A stretch of 64,000 nt of DNA, from assembly GCF_003353175.1 (NCBI RefSeq), contig NZ_QHKS01000004.1:310001-374000 (forward strand), read 5' to 3'. The position numbers were made by a program, and so were the translations under genes. Source of the DNA: Paraburkholderia lacunae (GTDB lineage: Bacteria; Pseudomonadota; Gammaproteobacteria; Burkholderiales; Burkholderiaceae). Positions 17,608 through 26,681 of this stretch are shown in pieces. Positions within the stretch are counted from its first letter, which is position 1, and the number at the start of each line of letters is the position of its first letter. The notes below the pieces were generated by a model. The model was given only the letters and a program-made list of their open reading frames with translations. It was not told where the DNA came from and ran no database searches.

Positions 17608-19026
17608 TTAAACCCCCGACGCCGCTTTCCTCGGTTGGGTCAGCATGGCGGGCTGCAAAATCTCATCGAGCTGAGACTGACTCAATAGCCCTTTGCCAAT
17701 CACTATCTCCGCCACGCTTCGACCGGATGCAAGGGCTTCCTGTGCAACCTCCGTCGCATTCGCATACCCAATGTATGGGTTAAGCGCTGTCACGATACCA
17801 ATCGAATTTTCGACGATTGACCGCAGCCGGTCCCGATTGGCTGTGATTCCGTCGACACATCTGGACGCCAGCGTCAAGCATCCTGCCCGCAGATGGGCCA
17901 CGCTCTTGAAGAGACTGTGCGCGATGATTGGCTCGAACGCGTTGAGTTGAAGCTGCCCGGCCTCCGCAGCAAAGCTGACGGTCACGTCATTACCGATGAC
18001 CTCAAACGCGATCTGATTGACGACCTCCGGTATGACCGGGTTGACCTTGCCCGGCATGATGCTGGAGCCGGCCTGTACCGGCGGCAGATTGATTTCCCCG
18101 AGACCTGCGCGGGGGCCGCTCGAGAGAAGGCGGAGGTCATTGCACGTCTTGGAAAGCTTCACCGCGACTCGCTTCAACACACCGGACAACTGCACAAATG
18201 ACCCGACATCCTGGGTCGCCTCTACCAGGTTGGGAGACGTCGTGAGCGGAATGCCGGTGACGTCGCTCAGGTGACGGCATACGAGTTGCGCATACTCGGG
18301 ATGAGTGTTGATGCCCGTTCCAATGGCTGTTGCGCCCAGGTTAATCTCGCAGATCAACTTTGAGGCTTCCCTGAGACGCTCCTCGTCTTCACCGAGCATG
18401 ACCGCAAACGTGCTGAACTCCTGCCCCAACGTCATCGGAACTGCATCCTGCAGCTGGGTTCGTCCCATCTTCAGGTCGCCCTTGAACTCTTCGGCCTTGC
18501 GTTCGAACGAGGCACGAAGCACGGCCATTGCGTCGATCAGCTGCTGGATTCCCGCGTACGTCGCGATTTTCAATGCAGTTGGGTAGACATCGTTCGTGCT
18601 TTGCCCAAGGTTGACGTCCTCATTGGGATGAAGGATGTGGTACTCGCCTCGTTCGTGCCCGAGGTGCTCAAGAGCAAGATTGGCAATCACCTCGTTGGCG
18701 TTCATGTTGGTTGAGGTGCCGGCGCCGCCCTGAATGACGTCGACGACGAAGTGCTCGTGTGCGACACCCGAGCGGACCTGCCTGCAGGCTTGCACGATAG
18801 CCGACATCTTGAGCTCGCTGAGAAGCCCAAGGTCGTAATTCGCTTGTGCAGCCGCCTCTTTAACACTCACAAGCGCGTTGATGAGATTCGGATAAACCGA
18901 AATAGGAATTCCCGTGATGGGAAAATTCTCGAGTGCGCGCAGCGTGTGGACGCCATAGTAGGCTGACGCCGGTACGGCGAGATCGCCGAGGAGGTCGTGT
19001 TCGATGCGTTCGATGGCCGTGAGCAT
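17608..19026 (-). CDS. aspA: Aspartate ammonia-lyase (aspartase)
   Basis: A 472-residue fumarase/aspartase-superfamily enzyme of normal length. It has GGAGTSTNMNANEV, HPNEDVNLGQSTNDVYPTA and the catalytic flexible loop GSSIMPGKVNPVIPE. It converts L-aspartate to fumarate and ammonia, supplying carbon to the TCA cycle and nitrogen. It is the last gene of the symporter-racemase-aspartase operon, 57 bases after the racemase, with ribosome binding site aagga. Fumarase is less likely because of ENFPITGIP near the N-terminus and the transport context. Confidence 0.95.
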   Translation of the reverse strand: MLTAIERIEHDLLGDLAVPASAYYGVHTLRALENFPITGIPISVYPNLINALVSVKEAAAQANYDLGLLSELKMSAIVQACRQVRSGVAHEHFVVDVIQGGAGTSTNMNANEVIANLALEHLGHERGEYHILHPNEDVNLGQSTNDVYPTALKIATYAGIQQLIDAMAVLRASFERKAEEFKGDLKMGRTQLQDAVPMTLGQEFSTFAVMLGEDEERLREASKLICEINLGATAIGTGINTHPEYAQLVCRHLSDVTGIPLTTSPNLVEATQDVGSFVQLSGVLKRVAVKLSKTCNDLRLLSSGPRAGLGEINLPPVQAGSSIMPGKVNPVIPEVVNQIAFEVIGNDVTVSFAAEAGQLQLNAFEPIIAHSLFKSVAHLRAGCLTLASRCVDGITANRDRLRSIVENSIGIVTALNPYIGYANATEVAQEALASGRSVAEIVIGKGLLSQSQLDEILQPAMLTQPRKAASGV

Positions 19027-19083
19027 AGCTTCCTTGATAGGTAAAAAATACGGGCGATGTTCGACATCCGACGCCCATGTACG

Positions 19084-20589
19084 TCACGGGGTCGGGGGAA
19101 GAATGATCTGGTCGGGCGCCTGGGGGCGCTGCGATTCCGCTGCCGCAGTGGCGTACGCCACGCACTGCCGGGCAAGTACGTCTGTGGGGTCCACCAGGCG
19201 GACGGACCTGCCACTCGAACCGACGAAATCCGCCTGCGGAAGTAGTAACGGCAGTTCGGTGCAGCCAAGGATGACGACTTCTACGCCTGCGGAAATGAGT
19301 CCATCGATCGCTGCAGCGATATCGGACTGGCACTGCCCGGTCGTGAACCCTGCTTTCACGCCTTCCTTGCCGTAAATTGCGTTCATAACTCGTGCCTGCA
19401 AAGCCGGGCCCGGAACGACCTGTTGCAACCCTTGTGCGGTGAGCGCCTTTTCGTAGACACCGCTTTCGACCGTACCCGAGGTCGCCAGCACGCCGACTGA
19501 ACGCAGCGAAGGAAAGGTCTCGCGAAGGTAGCGCACAGTAACCGTCAGCATGTTCACGATAGGTATGCCGAGATACGGCTGGATACGCTCGACGAACGCG
19601 TGAGCGGTGTTACATGGGATAGCAATGATGTCCGCGTCGCCCGATTCGAGCTTCTTGCATGTCGCGTAAAGGGAGATGGTCGGGTCAGGTCCGTCGCCAA
19701 TCAGGCTTTCCGTGCGGTCCGGAATCTGCGGGTTCTGCTCGACCAACAGTTTGATGTGGTCCTGGTCCCGTTTAGCGGGCGTGTTGCGCACTATCTTATG
19801 GATGAAATCGACGGTTGCCGCTGGTCCAACTCCGCCGACTACACCGACCTTGAACAGCGTTTCGGGCGAAGAATACTGACCCGATACGACGTATTGCGCA
19901 TACGCGAGATTCGAATCGAGCAGCGGCACCCGCAGCGGACCCATCTCCTCGGCTACCAGAGCGATTTCGGTCAGACCCGGGACAATGATGTTGACGCCCT
20001 GGGAGATGAGGTCCTCACACGCCTCGCGCAAAAGCTTCACCGGTCGGCCACTCAGGTTCCCGCTCTTGACGCCCTCAGACCCATATACCGCTTCTGTGAC
20101 GAGGTCCAGGTTCTCCCGCTGGCGGGGATAGACCACCTCAAACTCGGGCGGTGCGAAATACTTCTCAAACAAACCTTTCCTGCGCGTGTAATCGGACGCC
20201 AGCACGCCCACCCGACGCACGGTCGGAAATTTTCGCCGAACGTGGCTGCGCACAGCCTCAACCATGTTGACGATCTGCAGCGGCGAATTTGCCTTCAGCT
20301 CATCGATGAACGTGTGACTAAGGAAGCAAGGAAGCACGACCGTCGTCACGCCTTGCTTCTCGAAGCGGCTAATGAGGTCGAAGATATACAGCTTGCGTTG
20401 CGTCGTAGCCTCAGTCGCAGTACCCGAGCTGCCGAAAGGGTGCTGCTCGAACACCACGTCGAAGTGCTCCGCGTCGCTGGTTGCGGGAGTCGATTTGACG
20501 AGCTTGAAGAATACGTCCGCGCTTGCCAGAGGCCCCAGCCCGCCCACGACGCCGAACTTGCGCACGTTCGATTCCCGCGCGGCTGTCAT
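19084..20589 (-). CDS. Tandem-domain aspartate/glutamate racemase family protein
   Basis: A 501-residue protein made of two Asp/Glu racemase-family domains (about 8-240 and 250-480), each starting VGVVGG/FGVVGG plus LGP or VGP; typical members have one domain of about 230-250 residues. The second domain keeps both catalytic cysteines (PCNTAH and GCTELP). The first keeps VLPCFLSH, but the second position reads VPGLTEIA, so that cysteine is replaced. Only one active site may work. With aspartase downstream and a symporter upstream, the likely job is to convert D-aspartate (or D-glutamate) to the L-form. The ATG overlaps the symporter stop (ATGA). Confidence 0.88.
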   Translation of the reverse strand: MTAARESNVRKFGVVGGLGPLASADVFFKLVKSTPATSDAEHFDVVFEQHPFGSSGTATEATTQRKLYIFDLISRFEKQGVTTVVLPCFLSHTFIDELKANSPLQIVNMVEAVRSHVRRKFPTVRRVGVLASDYTRRKGLFEKYFAPPEFEVVYPRQRENLDLVTEAVYGSEGVKSGNLSGRPVKLLREACEDLISQGVNIIVPGLTEIALVAEEMGPLRVPLLDSNLAYAQYVVSGQYSSPETLFKVGVVGGVGPAATVDFIHKIVRNTPAKRDQDHIKLLVEQNPQIPDRTESLIGDGPDPTISLYATCKKLESGDADIIAIPCNTAHAFVERIQPYLGIPIVNMLTVTVRYLRETFPSLRSVGVLATSGTVESGVYEKALTAQGLQQVVPGPALQARVMNAIYGKEGVKAGFTTGQCQSDIAAAIDGLISAGVEVVILGCTELPLLLPQADFVGSSGRSVRLVDPTDVLARQCVAYATAAAESQRPQAPDQIILPPTP

Positions 20590-21875
20590 TTCGTCTCGCC
20601 TTGCAGTTGAACAAAAGCATTGTCGCTGGTGCGTTGCGCATGCCTGGCTGTGCGCTTGGCCTCCCACTTTGCGATGGCGGCCGTTGCGATGCTGTTGCCA
20701 ATCACGTTGGTGGCGGTTCGCCCCATGTCGAGGACCTGGTCGATGGCGAGGATGAGCACGACTCCGGACGGGGGCAGATGGAACATCGGTGCGACAGCGG
20801 CAACCACGACGACCGAGCCTCGGGCGACACCTGCCATCCCCTTGCTGCTGACCATGAGTACGAGCAACATCATGATTTGGGCGCCCAGTGGCATGTCAAT
20901 GCCGAAAGCCTGTGCGATGAAAATCGCAGCGAACGCCTGGTACATCATCGAGCCGTCCAGATTGAACGCGTAGCCGAGCGGCAAGGTGAACCCAACCACC
21001 TTTTTGTCGACCCCGAACTCTTCAAGCTTTTCGGTCAGGCGGGGGTAAGCCGCCTCACTGCTTGCCGTCGAAAACGCGAGCATCGCGGGTTCGCGAATTG
21101 CCTTCAGCAGCGTCCAGATCGACTTCCCGAGAAAGAAATAGCCGACAAGGATGAGAAGCGTCCAAAGGAGCACGAGACCCACATAGAAGCTGCCGATGAG
21201 CTTGCCGTACGTGGTCAACACATCCAGCCCATGTACGGTAATCGCTGAGGCCAGCGCACCGAACACACCGATCGGCGCGAGACGCATCACATAGTCTGTC
21301 AGCTTCAACATGGCTGGGACGAGCGCATCGACGCCGGCGATCAGCGGCGCCACGCGTGGGTCGGTCTTGATGACACTCAGTACGACACCGAACAGCACGG
21401 AGAAAACGAGGATTTGCAGGATGTCGTTGCGGGCCATCGCGTCGATGATGCTGGTCGGAAACGCATGGGTCACGAAGTCTTTAAAGTTCAGGCCGGCGGT
21501 ATTCAAACCGGTCGTCACGTCAGCGCTAGTCTGCACCATATGTAGCCCTGCGCCCGGTTGAAATACGTTAGCCAGCACAAGACCGAGGGCGAGGGAGCAC
21601 AGAGACGCGCACAGGAACCATCCCACCGACCTGAACCCGATTCGGCGGACATCGCTGGTCCCCGCCATGCCTGCAAGTCCGGAGACCAGCGTCGCAAAGA
21701 CCAGCGGCGCGATAATCATCTTCACGAGACGAAGAAAGATATCGGTGATGATCGAGAAGTAGCCGGCGATGGCTTGCGCTTGTGCCGCATCCGCAACTGA
21801 CCGATGACAGATGTAGCCGACGAGCACGCCGAGCAGCATGCCGGCAAAAATATAGAGCGTGAGGCGATTCTTCAT
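20586..21875 (-). CDS. Dicarboxylate/amino acid:cation symporter (DAACS family)
   Basis: A 429-residue inner-membrane symporter of the GltP/DctA family with about eight membrane segments. The family signatures are FSTASSEAAYPRL (re-entrant serine-rich loop), LDGSMMYQA (NMDGT-like motif) and IDQVLDMGRTATNVIGNS (substrate-binding helix). It should import aspartate, glutamate or C4-dicarboxylates with H+ or Na+. The Arg in MGRTATN is at the residue that binds the side-chain carboxylate in aspartate/glutamate carriers. First gene of the operon with racemase and aspartase. Confidence 0.92.
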   Translation of the reverse strand: MKNRLTLYIFAGMLLGVLVGYICHRSVADAAQAQAIAGYFSIITDIFLRLVKMIIAPLVFATLVSGLAGMAGTSDVRRIGFRSVGWFLCASLCSLALGLVLANVFQPGAGLHMVQTSADVTTGLNTAGLNFKDFVTHAFPTSIIDAMARNDILQILVFSVLFGVVLSVIKTDPRVAPLIAGVDALVPAMLKLTDYVMRLAPIGVFGALASAITVHGLDVLTTYGKLIGSFYVGLVLLWTLLILVGYFFLGKSIWTLLKAIREPAMLAFSTASSEAAYPRLTEKLEEFGVDKKVVGFTLPLGYAFNLDGSMMYQAFAAIFIAQAFGIDMPLGAQIMMLLVLMVSSKGMAGVARGSVVVVAAVAPMFHLPPSGVVLILAIDQVLDMGRTATNVIGNSIATAAIAKWEAKRTARHAQRTSDNAFVQLQGETK

Positions 21876-22021
21876 TGGGATCCGTCCAGGAATAGCAGAC
21901 TGCGGTCGACTGCACCGCCGTGCGCATGAGTGGCAAAAACGTCGCTGAATCAGCAGGTTTTTGTGTTTGGACGGATATTAAGGAAGGTCAAAAATACGTT
22001 GATGCCAGTACTGCATGCGGC

Positions 22022-22038
22022 TATGCGAATTTCGCATA
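22022..22038. promoter_or_regulatory. Perfect TN11A palindrome, probable operator of the aspartate operon
   Basis: TATGCGA-ATT-TCGCATA has perfect 7-bp arms and contains TGCGAATTTCGCA, an exact TN11A LysR-type core. It lies just after the LysR stop codon and 147 bases upstream of the symporter start, where activation by the neighbouring LysR protein would be expected. Confidence 0.7.
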
Positions 22039-22051
22039 ACCCGTGAAAACC

Positions 22052-22966
22052 CTACCGGGAGGGCTGCGAAGCGGCGCGAATATGTCCCCAGAGCGTCTCC
22101 AGAAACTCGCTGCGATTCGAGGCATCGCGGTACACGCGCAACTCGACCTCCAGATGCCATTCGGAGCGCCCGGCAGGCACCAGTTCGCCTGACTCGAGTT
22201 CGGCAATGATGGAACTTCTGGGTAGCCATGCGACCCCTTCGCCTTCCATCACGAGTTTCTTCAGCACTTCCGCCATGTCCGATTCGTAATGAAGCTGCAG
22301 CGCCGGGGCAGCCGTTGCTTGTCCAAGCAAAAGCGCAAGGCAGCGGCCGAAATAACTGGTTTCCGTATAGGAAATGAGCGGAAGCGGATGGTTCGCCGTC
22401 CCCGGCAACCGGAACGCCGGGGCTGAGCGTTCATTGGGGCGGCACACCGGCATAAACGTGTCGACGCCTACGGTCAGATGCTGGTATCGCGCCGGGTCCA
22501 GATGCAGCGGCAACTCGGGATGGTGATACGCGAACATCAGTTCGCAGTTACCGTTGACGAGCATCAGAATCGAATCGTGTACGTTCGTCGGAATGACCCG
22601 GGCGCGCACCTCGCCAAAATGCGCGCTGAGCGTCTTCAACCATGCAGGCAGAAAGCTCAGCGCGATTGTGTGGCCGGCCGCAATCTGCAAGCCTTTGCCG
22701 GCCATTCGTTGCTCGGTGCGGATGATGGCCCGCGTGTCGAAAAGCTTTTCGAGAATGTCTTCGGCTGCTTCCTGGAACAGTCGCCCTGCCGGCGTTAACG
22801 TCGGGGGAAAGCCGCTTCGGTCGATGAGGTCGGCGCCCACCCATTGCTCAAGCGACTGGATTCGCCGGCTAAAACCAGACTGCGTCACATTCCGAAATTC
22901 CGCTGCCCGTGAAAAGCTTTGATATCGGGCAAGCGCAATGAAGTCTTCAATCCACTTGATTTCCAT
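22052..22966 (-). CDS. LysR-family regulator, probable regulator of the aspartate operon
   Basis: A 304-residue LysR-type regulator: helix-turn-helix at residues 1-60 (MEIKWIEDFIALARYQSFSR, AAEFRNVTQSGFSRRIQSLE), then the linker helix and effector domain. It lies directly upstream of the symporter-racemase-aspartase operon in the same orientation, not divergent as LysR genes often are. A perfect operator-like palindrome lies between it and the operon. Transcripts might read through from this gene. The effector is unknown; aspartate or a D-amino acid is a guess. Confidence 0.88.
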   Translation of the reverse strand: MEIKWIEDFIALARYQSFSRAAEFRNVTQSGFSRRIQSLEQWVGADLIDRSGFPPTLTPAGRLFQEAAEDILEKLFDTRAIIRTEQRMAGKGLQIAAGHTIALSFLPAWLKTLSAHFGEVRARVIPTNVHDSILMLVNGNCELMFAYHHPELPLHLDPARYQHLTVGVDTFMPVCRPNERSAPAFRLPGTANHPLPLISYTETSYFGRCLALLLGQATAAPALQLHYESDMAEVLKKLVMEGEGVAWLPRSSIIAELESGELVPAGRSEWHLEVELRVYRDASNRSEFLETLWGHIRAASQPSR

Positions 22967-23192
22967 ATCGGGTCCTGGGACACGCCGTAGCGCCGGCGAG
23001 AGCGGGAGATTCTACGCCGGGCCACTTTGCCGGTAACGTCGGAGGACGCGGATGTCATCGCGCCGGGAAAGGCCGGCGCGCTCCAGCGATTCACGCCTTC
23101 AGGTACAGATATGGCGGGAGGTGCCGCAGCGCCCTCGCGCCTGGTTGTCGCTGCGATTTCCGTTTGACACACAGGTCAGCGCTGACCCGCGC

Positions 23193-24452
23193 TTACCTCG
23201 TCAGCTTCACGACGTTGGACACGCCGCGGCCAGCAGACGTACCGAAGCGGTATGTCGAGCGGCCCGCCTGCTTGGCGGCGTACATGGCCGTATCGGCGAC
23301 GTCGAGCAATTGCGCGACGGAGTCGGCCCGGTCGGGACAGGTGGCAATGCCGATGCTGACGCCGATCTGGAAACGTCCGCCATATTCCTTGTCGCCGACC
23401 TCGCGAACGCGCGCAATCAGGCGGCCCGCCAGCTCACGCAATTGTTCGTCGTCGTCGCAATCGGCCGCGAGCAGCACGAATTCATCGCCGCCGACACGCG
23501 CCAGCATGTCCTGCTCCGGCGTCGCCGCGCGTAGCGCTTCAGCGAGCCGGCGCAACAACGCGTCGCCGGCGCTGTGACCGAGCGCGTCGTTGACGCTCTT
23601 GAAGCCATCGATATCGAGGTACAGCAGGCCGGTGCGCTGGAAGTCGTCCGGTGAGGAAGGCGCCAGCGCGTCGATCGCCGCCAGCAAGCGGCGACGGTTC
23701 GGCAAGCCGGTCAACGAATCCTGCGCGGCCTCCAGATCGAGCGCTGCGGAATACGCATGAACTCTCGCAAACGCGCGCCGCTGAATGAAGAGTGTGTAGA
23801 CCAGCAGACAGCACACGAAAACGGCGACGGCCGCCAGCGCGGCCGTGCCATACACCAGCCGCACGTGCGCATCGCGCGTGGCGACCCGGCGCTTTTCCCG
23901 CCACGCATTCAACAACTGGCCGAGGTCGCCGCGAAGGCTGTCCATGTACTGCCTGCCTTCGTTGGTCTGCACCAGCGTGATGGCCGCGGCACGGTTACCC
24001 GAGTGCGCGAGTTCGATGCTGCGCGCCAGTTCCGTCACTTTGTCCGTCTTCGAGTGTTCGATTCGCTGGACCAATTCGACTGATTTCTCGTCGTTGGCGA
24101 CGACCCGCTGCAGGTGCAGCACGGTATCGTCCAGATCATGCACGCCCTGACGATAAGGCAACAAATAGCTTTCATCGCCCGTCAGCAGATACCCCCGCTG
24201 TCCGGTCTCGGCGTTTTCGAGGTTGTGCAATACCCTGTTTGCCGCACCGAGCACGGCGAACGCTTCTTCGTCGCGCAAGCCGTCGTCCACGATGATGCGG
24301 GCTTCGTAGAGAAACATCCCCGCAGCGACGAGCAAGCCGACGACTATCGCAGCGTAAAGTGTGACAAAGCGATTACGGTCGGCATTCGCTGAGCGGGATA
24401 GGCGCGAAAGCAAGGGTTCTCCGTGAGGGCTGCCAGTCGAAAATGCTGTCAA
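23193..24452 (-). CDS. Diguanylate cyclase with CHASE3 sensory domain
   Basis: A 419-residue membrane protein. One membrane segment (about 30-50) precedes a CHASE3-like periplasmic domain (with AETGQRGYLLTGDESYL), then a second segment (about 205-225) and a GGDEF domain with RVGGDEF (GGDEF at 321-325). It should make cyclic di-GMP from two GTP. No RxxD inhibitory site is seen five residues before GGDEF. Translation appears to start at TTG 24,452, because no ATG precedes the first membrane segment in frame. The signal sensed is unknown; it has no operon partner. Confidence 0.9.
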   Translation of the reverse strand: MTAFSTGSPHGEPLLSRLSRSANADRNRFVTLYAAIVVGLLVAAGMFLYEARIIVDDGLRDEEAFAVLGAANRVLHNLENAETGQRGYLLTGDESYLLPYRQGVHDLDDTVLHLQRVVANDEKSVELVQRIEHSKTDKVTELARSIELAHSGNRAAAITLVQTNEGRQYMDSLRGDLGQLLNAWREKRRVATRDAHVRLVYGTAALAAVAVFVCCLLVYTLFIQRRAFARVHAYSAALDLEAAQDSLTGLPNRRRLLAAIDALAPSSPDDFQRTGLLYLDIDGFKSVNDALGHSAGDALLRRLAEALRAATPEQDMLARVGGDEFVLLAADCDDDEQLRELAGRLIARVREVGDKEYGGRFQIGVSIGIATCPDRADSVAQLLDVADTAMYAAKQAGRSTYRFGTSAGRGVSNVVKLTR

Positions 24453-24473
24453 TGATAACCGCTCACAAAGTCC

Positions 24474-25028
24474 CTACACACCAGACTTCCATGGCCAGGA
24501 GGGATAAATACGCTCGCTGCTTTCAACACTCTCCCGCGGATCTTCGGTTCGCCCACCATTGCGTTCGACGTCGCCGGCGGCCTCCTCCTCGTTCAACTGC
24601 TCGCGTCCAGCGGCGGCTTCAGGTGAGTCCACCTCTACCTGTACATCCGCGCCGGCCTTCAAAGACGGCAGGCCCACGCCGAACCACGGAACTTCACCGC
24701 TCAATGCGGCGACATAAGCCCGCCATCCTTGCGTGTTGCCGGCAAACAGGTTCCGCTGGACCGTGGACGCGAGACGCTCGCGATTCAACTCGGGCTCGAG
24801 TAATTCCCCCGGCCATGCAAAGAAGGCGCTCGTCGCGCGTTGTACGAACTCCTTCGATGTCATCCGTCGCGAGACCTGGGTGAGTAGCGCCAGGCGGGCA
24901 AACGAAGCGTTGGCTGCCGCCAGTTCGTGCACGGTCTTCTCGCCGTCACATTTCAGGAGCCAGTTCACGGCCTCCAATACCTCTCCGAGGTGCAACAACA
25001 GGGCGCGGCGTTCGAATGCGTCTTTCAT
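24474..25028 (-). CDS. Hypothetical protein
   Basis: A 184-residue protein that I do not recognise. It is helical, with a central region containing NWLLKCDGEKTVHELAAAN and AFFAWPGELLEPELN, and a disordered acidic C-terminus (Glu/Asp-rich after residue 140) ending WPWKSGV. It has no signal peptide or membrane segment. The ATG at 25,028 lacks a strong ribosome binding site; a longer frame to 25,313 would overlap the broken gltI gene and reads as low-complexity sequence, so it is rejected. It lies 22 bases upstream of the diguanylate cyclase on the same strand and could be co-transcribed with it. Confidence 0.6.
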   Translation of the reverse strand: MKDAFERRALLLHLGEVLEAVNWLLKCDGEKTVHELAAANASFARLALLTQVSRRMTSKEFVQRATSAFFAWPGELLEPELNRERLASTVQRNLFAGNTQGWRAYVAALSGEVPWFGVGLPSLKAGADVQVEVDSPEAAAGREQLNEEEAAGDVERNGGRTEDPRESVESSERIYPSWPWKSGV

Positions 25029-25161
25029 CTGCGTATTTCTTTGCGTAAGTTCGACGCACAATTCTAGCTTGCCGGCCGCGCGGCGCCACGAAAAGAACGG
25101 CGTGCGCGCCCTCGCGGGCGGACAGCGCGCGCTCCGTATCTGTAGCGGCAATGCCCAAGGA

Positions 25162-25188
25162 GTAAGAGGTGCAAGAGGTGTAAGAGGC
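25162..25188. repeat. 9-bp tandem repeat (gtaagaggt-like x3)
   Basis: Three tandem 9-mers (gtaagaggt, gcaagaggt, gtaagaggc) followed by aggtgtaag. They lie between the hypothetical gene and the broken gltI gene. Confidence 0.55.
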
Positions 25189-25207
25189 AGGTGTAAGCAG
25201 CCAAAAC

Positions 25208-25859
25208 TCAGTCGAAAGCCTTGTCGTTCGGCGTTGCATAGAGCTTCTGCATCGCGTCGCTCATCGGGAAATCGAAGTTGATATTTTTCGGCGGCACCGG
25301 CTTCATGAACCACTTGTCGTACAGGGTTTTGATTTCACCGCTCTTCACCACCTGGCTCATCGAGTCGTCAACCAGCGTCTTGAATTCGGGGTCATTCCTG
25401 CGAAGCATGAAACCGTACGCCTCCGACGACTGAGGCGCCCCCACGATCACCCAGTCGGCGGGCTGTGAGGTCAGCGAACGCGCGCCGGCAAGCAGAACGT
25501 CATCCATCATGTAGGCGACGGCGCGTCCTGTTTCGAGCGTGGCTCTTCCTTCGCCGTAGTCTTTCGCGCTGATGATCTGCATGTTCATCTTCTTCTCCTC
25601 GTTCATTTTCCTGAGGAGACGCTCTGACGTCGTGCCCTGATTGGTCACCACGGTTTTGCCGGCGAGGTCGGGAAAGTCCTTGATGCCGGAGTCTTTGCGC
25701 GTGAGCAGACGGGTTGTGGCAACAAAGAACGTATCGGAAAACGCGACCTGATTTTGCCGCGAGGTCAGGTTGGTCGTGACGCCGCACTCGAGGTCGACCG
25801 TCCCATGCCTGCGAGAAAATCGCAACCGTTGCGAGAGTCAATAGCGACGCGTATTTCAT
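25208..25859 (-). pseudogene. gltI: Glutamate/aspartate ABC transporter binding protein GltI, broken by internal deletion
   Basis: The first 18 or so codons (from ATG 25,859) encode a signal peptide (MKYASLLTLATVAIFSQA). The remainder, about 195 codons in another frame, matches the C-terminal two-thirds of GltI (DLECGVTTNLTSRQ, TNQGTTSERLLRKMNEE, PPKNINFDFPMSD). Compared with E. coli GltI, roughly 85-90 residues between the signal peptide and the VDLECG strand are missing, and the two parts are out of frame at about 25,800. The missing segment forms much of the first lobe, so no working binding protein can be made. No gltJKL genes are adjacent. The absence of other damage suggests a recent loss or an assembly/sequencing artefact. 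Confidence 0.85.
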
Positions 25860-26408
25860 GACAATCCCCTATCTGTTTTGAAAAGCTATAGCTCGCGCCG
25901 CCCGTCCGCGCGCACTGGCGGGCTCTCGGGGTAAAGCGGCCTGGAACGGGGCGCGGACCGGAAGACGATGTTGACGAAACGGATCAACGCGGAAAGCGCA
26001 GATATCGCGCGGCCGGCCACGCCGACGTTTGAAACAGGAGAAGGGCGGCGGATGGCCAGGAGGAACCAGGCGGCTCGTGCCGTGGGGATGTGCCGCCCTC
26101 ACCATCCCCACTCTGCCGCGGGGCATGGTTTGCCGGCGGATTATCTTCCATCGACATGGTATTGGTTGCGAGTAACCGAACAACGGGTGGGATTGCAATA
26201 GTTGCACCGGCCCCATCAAATCCGCAGCAATAGCCACAACAATAGCCACAATAAAAAAGCAGGCGATAAACTGCCTGCCTGTGACTATGGGTTTAAAACT
26301 CACCCAGTGAAAACCTAAGCCGGATACACCACAACATCGTATTAAATCGCTCGCCGACGAGCCGATAAAATTGGACTCGCGGGCGTGGGTATTCGATTGC
26401 CTTAAGTG
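25860..26408. other. Intergenic region with a minus-strand terminator
   Basis: No gene is supported. A minus-strand frame starting at 26,303 begins with a hydrophobic stretch but runs through the terminator hairpin and soon becomes Arg/Pro-rich. A 12-base repeat (aatagccacaac / aatagccacaat) lies beside the hairpin. Confidence 0.5.
26253..26278 (-). terminator. Rho-independent terminator (minus strand)
   Basis: On the minus strand: gcaggc-agtttatc-gcctgc followed directly by six T. It lies about 130 bases after the stop of the small secreted protein gene at 26,409 and is the probable end of that transcript, leaving a long 3' untranslated region. Confidence 0.75.
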
Positions 26409-26681
26409 TCATTGACCAAAATAGATCCTGCATTGAGGATTGGCCTCGCACGACCGGCCTTGCCGGCTCCCTGCCTGCGAGCGGCTGTCCGCCACGCCGC
26501 CGTAGGCGGCGTCCTGTCCAGTTTCACCGAGCGATATGTCGGTGGTGGATTGCGCTGTTTCGTTCGCGTCATGCTGCATGAGTGCACGGCCCTGCTGGCT
26601 GTCCAGCGCGGCGGCTGTCATCGGCGCAAAAAACAGAACCAGAACCGCGCCCGCCAAAGGCACCACTAAACGTAATTTCAT
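26409..26681 (-). CDS. Small secreted protein of the Burkholderia C-x-IYFGQ type
   Basis: A 90-residue protein with a signal peptide (MKLRLVVPLAGAVLVLFFAP, cleavage near TAAA). The mature part is polar and ends AYGGVADSRSQAGSRQG, then CEANPQC and IYFGQ. I recall small proteins with the same AYGG and C-terminal C-x-IYFG pattern as a frequent but uncharacterised family in Burkholderiaceae. The two cysteines could form a disulphide. The ATG at 26,681 has a strong ribosome binding site (gaggagt); the longer frame upstream lacks one. Monocistronic. Function unknown. Confidence 0.75.
   Translation of the reverse strand: MKLRLVVPLAGAVLVLFFAPMTAAALDSQQGRALMQHDANETAQSTTDISLGETGQDAAYGGVADSRSQAGSRQGRSCEANPQCRIYFGQ

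Noticed and set aside
25869..26303. Hydrophobic minus-strand frame (MSFKPIVTGRQF...)
   Set aside because: It begins just inside a terminator hairpin, has no ribosome binding site and turns Arg/Pro-rich after 60 residues.
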